Source: a bacterium
GTDB lineage: Bacteria; Armatimonadota; UBA5829
Assembly (NCBI GenBank): GCA_021373255.1
Contig: JAJFTD010000082.1
Coordinates: forward strand, 1 to 39,845
Length of the DNA: 39,845 nucleotides
Direction: 5' to 3'
Each line of letters begins with the position of its first letter. The stretch's first letter is position 1. Below the pieces are notes generated by a model. The model did not search any database. It saw only the letters and a program-made list of their open reading frames with translations, and was not told the DNA's origin. Position numbers and translations under genes: made by a program. This document shows positions 32,333 through 39,845 of this stretch, in pieces.

Positions 32333-34117
32333 ATGCGTTCCCTCAGGTTTTACCGAATGCGCATGACTTATTACCTGATGTATGTAGTTGCTGTCTGTGT
32401 TGTATTTATTGGCGCTGGTTCGATTGTTTATGCGAAGAATATGACGTATGATAACGATGTTCAACTATCTAGCATCATACGCGGATTACCCGATGCCAAC
32501 ATTGGCATCCCCGAAACGTTGCCTTCGAAACAGGCAATATTCCTGTTTATCACCACAGGAGCCTCTTACACGAAAGTAGCTTTGTTATCGTCATCACTCA
32601 GCCAGGATGAGTTGACTAAAGCCCTTCTCTCTGCTACCCAAGGTGCGGGATTATCGGCTGGGATTGTTGAGAAAGGAACCACCCATTACCTTTATTACCA
32701 GACTGCAGTGTTGACTCTGAAACAACCCCAATATGGCTCTACTTCTATATCAAATACCATTCCCGTGGGGAAGATAATCGCCAGAATCAAATCAAAAGGG
32801 CTGCAGTCTTATGCTCTACTGCGAGTTCCTGACTACCTTCCGCCGCCGAACATCAACTATCAAATGCACAATTGGCCAAGGAGCACTTGGTTCAATGTAT
32901 CTGCTGCACCGGAAACATTCAGCGTGACGACACGAGCTACTCTGTCCTGGTCTTTGACAATGTTTATCTTCTACATACGCTTTGTGTTGCCCGGTATTGG
33001 TATTGCTGCGCTAATTGTTGGGGTTATTCTTGGTCTTCGCCGCAGGTTGCCTGAAGCGAAGCGGATAGCTTATTTCGATTGGTTTGCACTTGCAATCCCA
33101 CTCATTATAGGCGTCGGTGGGTTGGCACAGACAGTTATTTTTTCACGATCAATATACATGCGTATGATTGAAGATATGTGGTTTGCCGATCCATTCGGGA
33201 GAATTGCATTATGGTCAATATGGATCTGTCCTTTAGCTTTTGCATTTATAGTGCCTTTATGCGGTCTGCTAATGCGGTCGCGGGTGTTCCGAGGAATGGA
33301 TAATGAACCGGATGTAGTAGACCTGGCAAAGTTAATTGTGCGTATCAAGAGAACAGCTTTAATAATATGTATCTTGCAGGTTGCCTATATCTGCTACCTA
33401 TTTATTGCAAGGCCGGTTGAGTTTTCCCTTAGGTCATGGCCAGCCTGCATAGGTATTTTATCTCCACTATTCATAGTTTTGGAGACCAGGTCTTACTGGC
33501 GACCAAGCCGTCCCGATCCTGACCTGACTGATCGCGCCAGGACGTTAGCCCGACGATTGGGAAATGTTATAGTAGAAGGGGTCAGAGTCTCAACAGGCGC
33601 ATACGCGAAGAGGTATACAAACGGGATTGCCCTTATTAAGAAACACATCATTATAATTACTCAGAATGCAGTTGAAAACCTTACTACTCCACAAATGGAT
33701 TATCTACTGGCTCATGAGTTAGCTCACCTTTATGATGAGCTGATATACTTGAATGTGCTTTCTAAAACTTATTGGCTCTCTCTTGCCTGTGCGTGCGTGC
33801 AGTTTGTGACTATCGTTTTTGGTGATAATGCGCATTCTATGTTTTTCATATGGACCATTGGTTTGGTGCCGATTACTGCATTTATGATAACAATTGGGAT
33901 TACTGAGATCAGACGAAGATTGGAATATGAAGCTGATATTAGAGCACTTCAGGTTGTCGGTGATCTGCAAGTATGTATATCAGCCCTAGAGATTATTTCT
34001 GGCTACACAGCCGAACAGCGGGATAATGAAATAGAAATGGATGAACATCCGAAAACGAATAAGCGTATAAATGCCTTGAAAGCGGCTGCTGCCGAAATGG
34101 GAATACCTGTAGCATGA
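32333..34117 (+). CDS. M48-family membrane zinc metalloprotease
   Basis: The product has 594 residues. An N-terminal span (about 14-35) and an extracytoplasmic region to about 200 are followed by several membrane spans. The zinc site is HELAH at 461-465 and EYEAD at 531-535 (Glu531 as third ligand, Asp535), flanked by two further hydrophobic spans, the arrangement of M48 (HtpX/Ste24-like) proteases. Such enzymes cleave misfolded membrane proteins or, in eukaryotes, CaaX-type prenylated peptides. The N-terminal 300 residues do not match a family I recognise. Its stop overlaps the ATG of the methyltransferase-like gene (ATGA), so the two are translated together. Codon use is more A/T-rich than in the neighbours, a hint of different origin. 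Confidence 0.85.
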   Translation: MRSLRFYRMRMTYYLMYVVAVCVVFIGAGSIVYAKNMTYDNDVQLSSIIRGLPDANIGIPETLPSKQAIFLFITTGASYTKVALLSSSLSQDELTKALLSATQGAGLSAGIVEKGTTHYLYYQTAVLTLKQPQYGSTSISNTIPVGKIIARIKSKGLQSYALLRVPDYLPPPNINYQMHNWPRSTWFNVSAAPETFSVTTRATLSWSLTMFIFYIRFVLPGIGIAALIVGVILGLRRRLPEAKRIAYFDWFALAIPLIIGVGGLAQTVIFSRSIYMRMIEDMWFADPFGRIALWSIWICPLAFAFIVPLCGLLMRSRVFRGMDNEPDVVDLAKLIVRIKRTALIICILQVAYICYLFIARPVEFSLRSWPACIGILSPLFIVLETRSYWRPSRPDPDLTDRARTLARRLGNVIVEGVRVSTGAYAKRYTNGIALIKKHIIIITQNAVENLTTPQMDYLLAHELAHLYDELIYLNVLSKTYWLSLACACVQFVTIVFGDNAHSMFFIWTIGLVPITAFMITIGITEIRRRLEYEADIRALQVVGDLQVCISALEIISGYTAEQRDNEIEMDEHPKTNKRINALKAAAAEMGIPVA

Positions 34118-34596
34118 GCGCACCCCTAAAACAAAAGCTAATCTCCCCGGTCCTGATGTGGTCTATCATCATAACAGGCATATTCCTGTTCATGTGGTTG
34201 CTGCCGCATGTATGGCTCTTTCGCAGGAATATCTTTACCAGCCTGCTCCTGATTCCTGCTGCTTTGAACTGGCTTTACTTCTTCTTCGGAGCCGTGAGGG
34301 TTCACCGGCGGGCGCCGCAGAGCGCGGCGGCGATTAACCATGTGGTTACCACCGGCGTATATGCGATGGTCAGGCACCCTATCTACTCAGCCGATATCCT
34401 GCTTGCATGGGGGGTGTTCTTCTTTCTGCCAACCCTCAGTATACTGTGCAGCGCGGCGTGGCTTACTGTGGTGATGGTCGCGTGGATGAATCTGGAGGAG
34501 CACGCGTTGGAAGAGAAGTTTGGCGATGAATATACGTGCTACAAGAACCGAACGCCGATGTTCATACCCAACTATCGCGCCCGCACCCAACCCTGA
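34114..34596 (+). CDS. Isoprenylcysteine carboxyl methyltransferase-like membrane protein
   Basis: The product has 160 residues and four or five membrane spans. The C-terminal half carries the ICMT/PEMT family signature: TTGVYAMVRHPIYSADILL, where RHPxY binds the S-adenosylmethionine cofactor, and EEHALEEKFGDEYTCYKNRTPMFIP. The eukaryotic homologue Ste14 methylates the prenylated cysteine left after CaaX proteolysis; bacterial members have various or unknown substrates, including phospholipids and isoprenoid lipids. It overlaps the M48 protease gene by four bases, which pairs the two activities that act in succession on CaaX proteins in eukaryotes. The end is 12 bases from the convergent isomerase gene. 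Confidence 0.85.
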   Translation: MSAPLKQKLISPVLMWSIIITGIFLFMWLLPHVWLFRRNIFTSLLLIPAALNWLYFFFGAVRVHRRAPQSAAAINHVVTTGVYAMVRHPIYSADILLAWGVFFFLPTLSILCSAAWLTVVMVAWMNLEEHALEEKFGDEYTCYKNRTPMFIPNYRARTQP

Positions 34597-34608
34597 TAAG
34601 CATCCATA

Positions 34609-35430
34609 TTAATCCGGCCTGTTCTCCAGCCTGGTGCCTTTAGCGACCTCTCCAGCCTCTGTGTTTTCCCAGAGATACTTGATCTTATCGCGGCTCATGA
34701 CCAGGTAGTCGTCATCATCGCCGAACACTTCCACGGTTATCGTCCCATCGTAGCCCACATTTTTAAGCAGACGGACAACGCTCAGCCAGTTGATGTTGCC
34801 TACTCCCAGCGGCAGGTGCAGGTCGTCCTGGCCGCCACGATTGTCCGAGACGTGCACGTGGCCCAGCCGGTCGCCGAAGTGGGCGAGGAGTTCCTCGGCG
34901 TGGTTGTGCGTGGCGCCAAGGTTGGCATGGCCGACATCCAGCAGCAGTTGCGCATCCGGCACGGACTCGAGTATGGGCTTTATCTGCGATACCCTGCTGA
35001 AGTGGGGCATGTTCTCCAGCATAATAGATATGCCCATCTCTTTGCCCGCATCTACCAGACTGGCTAGTGATTCGATGTTATGAGTGATGATCCAATCTTC
35101 GTTGTGCAGAGGTACCTTGACGTAAGGGTGCAGGTTCATCTTTGTCGCACCTAGATCCCTAAAGACCTTCAGACACCTTTCCAATTCTTGCAGCGCGAGG
35201 TTTCTGAAGTCAGGGTATGCCGACGCCACAGGCAAATACCACGCCGTATGGCCCACTATTCCCATTTTATGCTGTTCCAGAGTGCGGGCGATCTTGTTGA
35301 CATCCACTGTTGCCGAGTATGTTTCCTCAGGCTCGAGTGTGAGGTCTATAAAGTCGAAGCCGTATTCCGCCATCAGTGTGATCTCTTCGATCACATCAAT
35401 CATTGGGTTGTTCATTGCGCCATATTGCAT
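34609..35430 (-). CDS. Sugar phosphate isomerase/epimerase (xylose isomerase-like TIM barrel)
   Basis: The product has about 273 residues of the AP-endonuclease-2/xylose-isomerase-like TIM barrel family. It opens MQYGAMNNPMIDVIEEI and continues FDFIDLTLEP, ISIMLENMP, LLLDVGHANLGA with likely metal ligands, LGHVHVSDN and ITVEVFGDDD. The conserved Glu, Asp and His residues fit a divalent-metal isomerase or epimerase acting on sugars or inositols; the substrate is unknown. A TTG at 35463 would extend it by 11 residues and deepen the overlap with the upstream gene; ATG at 35430 with AGGGCGG before it gives the usual family start. The 35-base overlap with the nucleotidyltransferase gene implies co-transcription. 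Confidence 0.85.
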   Translation of the reverse strand: MQYGAMNNPMIDVIEEITLMAEYGFDFIDLTLEPEETYSATVDVNKIARTLEQHKMGIVGHTAWYLPVASAYPDFRNLALQELERCLKVFRDLGATKMNLHPYVKVPLHNEDWIITHNIESLASLVDAGKEMGISIMLENMPHFSRVSQIKPILESVPDAQLLLDVGHANLGATHNHAEELLAHFGDRLGHVHVSDNRGGQDDLHLPLGVGNINWLSVVRLLKNVGYDGTITVEVFGDDDDYLVMSRDKIKYLWENTEAGEVAKGTRLENRPD

Positions 35431-36196
35431 ATTTATCCGCCCTATAATGTATCCAAGGATCAAGCAGGTGTTCCCGGTCGACTCCCAGCGGCGGGTTTGC
35501 CCAAAAATCTCTGCGCCGCGTAATGAGTTCTTCCCGGATCTCCAACGGCACGCACCCTATGGAGTCAGGGTGCTGCCAGTCAAAGACATCTATCAAACCG
35601 GCCAGGAGCAGCCAATGCTCGTCAAGCATATCCAGAAGCCGGTGCCAATCCAGGTTGCTGCACTGTGCCCTTATAACGCGCATTACGTCGGGCCAGTCGC
35701 ATCGGTGTCGATTGATTACGAAAGTCTTTATCCAGACTATCTCTTCCAACGGGATGAACTTCACATCCACCCCCACAAAGTTACCCTTCGGTGCCCGCTC
35801 CAGCCAATCCGGCGTGATATAATTCGCCAGATTTGCGAACCGCCAGATAACATCGACTATCATATCTCCACGAGCGGAGTGGTAGATCCACTCTTTGTCT
35901 CCCTTAGCTTGCTCCCCTATATCATAAAAGCCGGCGGTTTCCAGAGCACGCGCCGCCTTCGCGACATCATTTTGGACAACGTACACGTCTATGTCATGGG
36001 TGTTGCGCCACCAGTTTGTGTAGTGGTAGATCGCAAATGCGCCGCCAAGCATAAAATCAATGCCTGCGTTCTTCAGGGCTGTTAAGGCCTCGCGATATAT
36101 CTCTCTGTGCTCGTGCTCAAATAGGTCTCTCATCTCGTTAATCTGATACCCTGCTCGAAGCCACAGGAAACCGTGCTCAAATTTACCGGGCAGCAT
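35396..36196 (-). CDS. Nucleotidyltransferase-fold protein
   Basis: The product has 266 residues. GIDFMLGGAFAIYHYTNW, then THDIDVYVV, is the GG-x(n)-DxD signature of minimal nucleotidyltransferases (DUF6036/AbiEii-like), with the acidic metal pair in DIDV. The C-terminal half (residues 140-266) has EEIVWIKTFVINRHRCDWPDVMRVI, seen in stand-alone members. These enzymes transfer NMP groups to a protein, RNA or small molecule; substrates for this subgroup are not known. No HEPN partner is adjacent, so it does not look like a classical toxin-antitoxin pair. The start at ATG 36196 lacks a good ribosome binding site; ATG at 36133 is an alternative. It reads into the sugar isomerase gene. Confidence 0.75.
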   Translation of the reverse strand: MLPGKFEHGFLWLRAGYQINEMRDLFEHEHREIYREALTALKNAGIDFMLGGAFAIYHYTNWWRNTHDIDVYVVQNDVAKAARALETAGFYDIGEQAKGDKEWIYHSARGDMIVDVIWRFANLANYITPDWLERAPKGNFVGVDVKFIPLEEIVWIKTFVINRHRCDWPDVMRVIRAQCSNLDWHRLLDMLDEHWLLLAGLIDVFDWQHPDSIGCVPLEIREELITRRRDFWANPPLGVDREHLLDPWIHYRADKYAIWRNEQPND

Positions 36197-36214
36197 TAGG
36201 AGGAATTAGTTATC

Positions 36215-36245
36215 TATAAATGTAGTAGCAAATATAGCTTGTCAA
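36215..36245 (-). promoter_or_regulatory. Possible promoter toward the nucleotidyltransferase gene
   Basis: On the minus strand TTGACA (36245-36240) is followed by AGCTATATT and an AT-rich stretch with TTTATAGAT. The spacing to a good -10 box is long (19-20 bp). On the plus strand the same bases read ATATAGC just upstream of the GH36-like gene, echoing the other carbohydrate promoters. Confidence 0.3.
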
Positions 36246-36256
36246 GGAGTCTGATA

Positions 36257-39200
36257 ATGAGGGGCCTTTGGATAGTTTCAACAATTCTACTTTTAGCTTG
36301 TGTATGTACGGAGGGGCTTGCTTTGCAGTCAAACGATGCGTATATAAATCGCAGTGATAATACCTGGGTGATCGGTTCAGCTTCGGTCGAAAGGGCTATC
36401 GCACTTAAAGACGGTAAATTTATCCTGCAAAGATATATGAATAAGTCTGCCGGGCTTGAGATGCTGCCTAAGAATGCGACAGATGGGGAGTTTTCAGTCG
36501 CACTGGAAGATGGCGGCGAACGTGTCAGCGGAGATGATGGCGGCTGGAAGCTGATCGGCTCCAAAGAGACAAAGCTCAAGCAGGGTGAGCTTCAACTCGA
36601 TATCACATTGCAAAGAGGATCGCTGCAGGTTACCAAGAGCTATGTTGTTTATCCTCAGTCGAGTGTAATCCGCGAGTGGGTGGCTTATAAGAATGCAGGC
36701 ACCGAACCGCTGAAGATAATTGAGCCAAGTTTTCTCACCCTCACGGCTAAGACCGGCGCTTTGGATTCCTATGACTTGCGATGGATGACCGGCGGCGAAA
36801 ATCAACCGGATTCCTGGCTTTTACAGACTGAAAAGCTCGATAATGCCAAGCCCCGGGTCTTCGACTCCTACACTCCCTTCCTTGAAGGCAAGGGCAACGC
36901 TCCGGGAGACGGTGTCAATGTAAAGATACTCCAAAATGACCGGCAAATTTGGCCTGAAAGCGGATGGGGGTATCTGAAAGACTCAAATGATACGAAGAAG
37001 TATGATGTATCAGTAGATGTCAAAGCTGGCGATAAGCTGGTGTTTCTGGTGAATATGAACCAGAACTTTGGCTGGGACACCACCGCCTTTGACCCGACTC
37101 TTGCTTACGATGACGGCGAGATTCACACCGCATCTAAGGAATTTAGCGGTAAGCAGGGTGAAAATGGCTGGCAGTATCAGTATATTGAGGATGGTAAGTT
37201 TATTGACCTGGCCTATTACCCCAAGCATAAGCAGTGGAGAAAAGCCAAGGATAACGACACAGGCACACCGTTTGTGAGCCCGGACAGCCAGCATCCGGAT
37301 AGTGGTCAGGATGTTGTACGCGTGTGGACTGCTCCAAAAGATGGGCACATCCACATAACCGGCTCTGTCTGCAACACCGGCAACGGGATGGGAGGCGGTT
37401 ATGGTTCGCGAATGGGCTCATCGAGCTATGCGCCGTGGGTCTCGTTATACAGCAATGACTCAAAGAACGGCCTCTTTATCGGCTGGGACTTTTTGGGGCA
37501 CTGGGTGTCTTCATATAAGGCAGATGGGAACGGCACAGTTTCGGTGTCCTATGTAGTCGCGGGTCACAAGCAGGTACTGAAGCCGGGCGAGTCTGTAACT
37601 ACTCCCAAGGCTTTTACCGGCCTATATTCTGATGACCTGGACAACGCAGGCAATGAACTTTTGGACTGGCAATACCGTTATCTTTGGGACTACACCCGCG
37701 ATGGCTGGTTCCCCGCGATTCGTATGCTCGGTTATTGGATGAAGGGCACGGGCTGGGGTAAACCTGGAGTCAGTTGGACAGGCGGCGATCCCGATTGGGA
37801 CAGCACATTCCGCAAGGTCTTTCGTGTAGCCGACCTTATGCGCTATTGCGGAGCTGATGTCTACCACCGTGACTGGGGATGGTGGGATAGAGCAGGAGAT
37901 TGGAACGGTCCCGATTTCCGAACCACCGGTGAATACCTGCACAAGTCGGATATGGGCCAGCTTATTTACGCTTTCCTTTATACCGTGGCGCAGGATGCCA
38001 AGGTCGTCAAGGAACACCCTGATTGGGCCAAGGGCGGATGCCTTGATATGGGAATGCCGGAGGTCGTGGAGTTTATGAAAGGCCAACTCGACAGCTTTGC
38101 CGAGAGATGGGGCAACTTCGAATGGCGAAACGACAGTAGTCCAACTAACCCATATGACGGTGATGACACTCATCTGCTTGCTCAGGACCAGGGCTTTAGA
38201 AAGGTTCTGACAGACTTCCTGGATAAGCACACGCAATGCGCATTTCAAGCTGTAAACGGCGGCGGAAATGGCGCGGGTTATGATTATACGCGTTATGCTT
38301 CGTCCCTTTCGTTCAGCGACGGCGCGGTAGGTGTTCTTCGTAACTACTACGCATCGCTCCTCTTCCCGCCTGACAAAACAAGCGACATTCCTGATCTCTG
38401 GAATCCGGACAAATATGAAAAATCCGCATGGCGCGGTTTGCTCTGCATCAACTTCGATATGACCGGAGATACCTGGGACCCCGCTAAACTCGAGGGAATC
38501 CGTGAATTGATTGATATATACCACTATCTGCACAAGCAGGGAGTGGTCGGCAGGTGGGTGAATGTCTATCGTCCGGTGATTACGGGCGATGAACCGAGTA
38601 TGTATTTCCAGAGGCTGAGCGGAGACCACAAACGCGGTATCATCATCACCAAGCACACCGCACCTGGCCCCGTGACAATCAAGCCTAAGGGCCTGATCTC
38701 TAATGAGACTTATTTTGTTTCATATCAAGAGTCTGATGCAAATGCCGAGCTTACAGGCAAGGAACTGATGGAGCGCGGCTTGTCCTTCGATAAGCTGCCT
38801 GCAGGTGAGCTGATCTACCTTAACATGCCGCTTCATCCGGGGAGCAAGCTGGATAAAGAGCCACCGACCGCTCCGAGCGGAGTCACCAAAAAGTCTGCGG
38901 AAAATATGGGCTATCCGGGAATAGAGATCAAGTGGCAGCCCGCTGCGGACAATAACTGGGTTTCCTATTATGAGATCTTCAGAGATGGTGCCACGATCGA
39001 TAAAGTAGCCAAGGGCACCTACTACTTCGACCACTCCGCAGGTGCGGATATCGCCGCAACCTATGAGGTCCGCACAGTCGACGGCGCGGGAAATACCTCC
39101 GGCAAGGCCATTGCTCTAGGGCAGACCGCAAACCCGAGTTTGGTCTACAATGACATGAACAAAGAGATAACCTACACGGGCAATTGGAACAATGAAAAAG

Positions 39201-39520
39201 ACCTGCTGCCCGCATATAAAGGCACAATTACCTCGTCGAAAGAAAAGGGCGCGGCGCTGGAGCTTACATTCAAAGGCCGCAAAGTGCTCTGGTTTTCCAA
39301 ATATGGCGCAAATTGCGGCAAAGCGGCTGTGAGCATAGATAACGGCCCGGCAGAGATCGTCGACACCTATTCGGCTGACGACATCTGGGGAGTATGCCTA
39401 TACCGCAAAGAACTTCCCAATTCCGGCACCCATAAGCTCAAAATAGAAGTGCTAGGCGAGCACGGAGACCTGGCGAAGGACTCGCTGGTTTATGTGGATG
39501 GGATTAGAATCGAGGAGTAA
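36257..39520 (+). CDS. Secreted GH36-like (clan GH-D) glycosidase with FnIII and C-terminal beta modules
   Basis: The product has about 1087 residues. A signal peptide (ILLLACVCTEGLA) leads to a long N-terminal beta-sandwich, then a TIM barrel from about residue 470 with MRYCGADVYHRDWGWWDR, LDMGMPEVVEFMKGQLD, EWRND (Asp626, candidate nucleophile) and SFSDG (Asp688, candidate acid/base), the layout of alpha-galactosidase-like clan GH-D enzymes. An FnIII domain (about 865-955, PPTAPSGV to RTVDGAGNTSG) and a final beta domain (about 965-1087) follow. The substrate is likely an alpha-galactoside or related glycan outside the cell. The ATG at 36257 follows AAGGAG by seven bases. It is transcribed apart from its neighbours, but complements the cytoplasmic GH36 enzyme. 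Confidence 0.83.
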   Translation: MRGLWIVSTILLLACVCTEGLALQSNDAYINRSDNTWVIGSASVERAIALKDGKFILQRYMNKSAGLEMLPKNATDGEFSVALEDGGERVSGDDGGWKLIGSKETKLKQGELQLDITLQRGSLQVTKSYVVYPQSSVIREWVAYKNAGTEPLKIIEPSFLTLTAKTGALDSYDLRWMTGGENQPDSWLLQTEKLDNAKPRVFDSYTPFLEGKGNAPGDGVNVKILQNDRQIWPESGWGYLKDSNDTKKYDVSVDVKAGDKLVFLVNMNQNFGWDTTAFDPTLAYDDGEIHTASKEFSGKQGENGWQYQYIEDGKFIDLAYYPKHKQWRKAKDNDTGTPFVSPDSQHPDSGQDVVRVWTAPKDGHIHITGSVCNTGNGMGGGYGSRMGSSSYAPWVSLYSNDSKNGLFIGWDFLGHWVSSYKADGNGTVSVSYVVAGHKQVLKPGESVTTPKAFTGLYSDDLDNAGNELLDWQYRYLWDYTRDGWFPAIRMLGYWMKGTGWGKPGVSWTGGDPDWDSTFRKVFRVADLMRYCGADVYHRDWGWWDRAGDWNGPDFRTTGEYLHKSDMGQLIYAFLYTVAQDAKVVKEHPDWAKGGCLDMGMPEVVEFMKGQLDSFAERWGNFEWRNDSSPTNPYDGDDTHLLAQDQGFRKVLTDFLDKHTQCAFQAVNGGGNGAGYDYTRYASSLSFSDGAVGVLRNYYASLLFPPDKTSDIPDLWNPDKYEKSAWRGLLCINFDMTGDTWDPAKLEGIRELIDIYHYLHKQGVVGRWVNVYRPVITGDEPSMYFQRLSGDHKRGIIITKHTAPGPVTIKPKGLISNETYFVSYQESDANAELTGKELMERGLSFDKLPAGELIYLNMPLHPGSKLDKEPPTAPSGVTKKSAENMGYPGIEIKWQPAADNNWVSYYEIFRDGATIDKVAKGTYYFDHSAGADIAATYEVRTVDGAGNTSGKAIALGQTANPSLVYNDMNKEITYTGNWNNEKDLLPAYKGTITSSKEKGAALELTFKGRKVLWFSKYGANCGKAAVSIDNGPAEIVDTYSADDIWGVCLYRKELPNSGTHKLKIEVLGEHGDLAKDSLVYVDGIRIEE

Positions 39521-39561
39521 GTGGCGTTCTGCTAACCAAGAAAAACCGAAGGGTGTAAGTT

Positions 39562-39587
39562 GTTTCGGGACGCCCTCGTCCCGAAAC
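39562..39587. repeat. Hairpin repeat, copy 2 (inverted)
   Basis: GTTTCGGGAC / GTCCCGAAAC with loop GCCCTC, about 40 bases after the glycosidase stop, followed by a small CCGCC / GGCGG hairpin. It is the reverse-complement counterpart of the hairpin at 577-602. It could serve as a terminator, but no T-run follows. Confidence 0.65.
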
Positions 39588-39617
39588 CGCCCCTCAGGCG
39601 GTAGCATCTTGATGGGA

Positions 39618-39845
39618 GGCGATCTCCGAATCATAGTTGTCGAAAGTTAGCGAGAAAACTGAGGTTGCTTCGGACTGCGGAGCGCAGCGAAGCTGCCGAA
39701 GCCGGCCTCGAAGAGGCCGAAAAGACCACGTTTCGCATAATTTACAGGTTTGGTCTATCACTGATACGTTGTTTCGCCGCCTTCGGCGGCGGCTTCGGCA
39801 GCTTCGCGGTCCGAAGCAACTATGCCCGTCGGCTAACTTTCGACA
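39618..39845. repeat. MITE-like inverted-repeat element, copy 2 (cut by window edge)
   Basis: It starts GGCGATCTCCGAATCATAG and follows copy 1 (2248-2520) closely. TGTCGAAAGTTAGC (39638-39651) and its exact complement (39832-39845) form the inner part of the terminal repeats. The arms 39664-39703 and 39791-39820 pair again, with small hairpins GGCCTC-GAA-GAGGCC and GCCGCC-TTC-GGCGGC inside. The outer right end lies beyond the window. Confidence 0.78.

Noticed and set aside
35282-36085. 267-codon open frame on the plus strand over the isomerase/nucleotidyltransferase junction
   Set aside because: Opposes two genes with clear motifs; composition typical of a reverse-complement frame.
35396-36196. 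Type IV/VII toxin-antitoxin module
   Set aside because: Only the nucleotidyltransferase-like protein is present; the overlapping gene is a sugar isomerase, not a toxin.
37622-38656. 344-codon open frame on the minus strand inside the GH36-like gene
   Set aside because: Antisense shadow; the plus-strand gene has a signal peptide, ribosome binding site and domain order.

Overview
The window looks like chromosomal DNA of a free-living, polysaccharide-degrading bacterium, most likely a member of Armatimonadota or a similar deep-branching group. Three things suggest this: a prepilin-like protein with the FTLIELLVVIAIIAILAAIL N-terminus followed by LFPVF and CLSNLKQL and a C-terminal H-X9-DG motif; a PEP-CTERM surface protein; and very large modular secreted glycosidases. 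This is inference from protein style only; there is no rRNA or marker gene here. Starts are often TTG or GTG.

Layout. 1-1218: a small HTH protein resembling phage terminase small subunits, a possible following gene cut by the window edge, then about 780 bp of palindrome-rich non-coding DNA. 1219-5237: ribokinase and a large PEP-synthase-like ATP-grasp protein, both on the minus strand, separated by a roughly 270-bp inverted-repeat element. A second copy of that element lies at the right edge of the window. 5423-21976: a plus-strand carbohydrate block. It holds a secreted GH2 enzyme, an ArsR-type regulator with a fused sensor domain, a prepilin-like protein, a cytoplasmic beta-mannosidase, an ADP-ribosylglycohydrolase-fold protein, a secreted clan GH-A glycosidase and a secreted triple-module protein. 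28204-22078 (minus): a compact operon of a PEP-CTERM surface protein, a sugar-binding protein, two ABC permeases and a cytoplasmic GH36 alpha-galactosidase, ending in a bidirectional terminator. 28675-36196: a secreted CBM9-like protein, a CvpA-CAP fusion, a SecD-head-like lipoprotein, an M48 membrane protease overlapping an isoprenylcysteine-methyltransferase-like gene, a TIM-barrel sugar isomerase and a nucleotidyltransferase. 36257-39520: a secreted GH36-like glycosidase with FnIII and C-terminal beta modules.

Working hypothesis. Secreted enzymes (GH2, the GH-A arabinofuranosidase-like enzyme, the GH36-like enzyme) cut a hemicellulose such as galactomannan or an arabinose/galactose-decorated glycan. 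A surface protein made of one beta-sandwich module may retain the fragments. The ABC importer, which lacks a local ATPase, takes them up, and the cytoplasmic beta-mannosidase, alpha-galactosidase and ARH-fold protein finish the job. One beta-sandwich module, starting FSDDFNRAD, occurs five times in three proteins, and three promoters in the block share a TATAGC motif just after the -35 box. Together these suggest a coordinated, lineage-specific glycan utilisation system without SusC/SusD.
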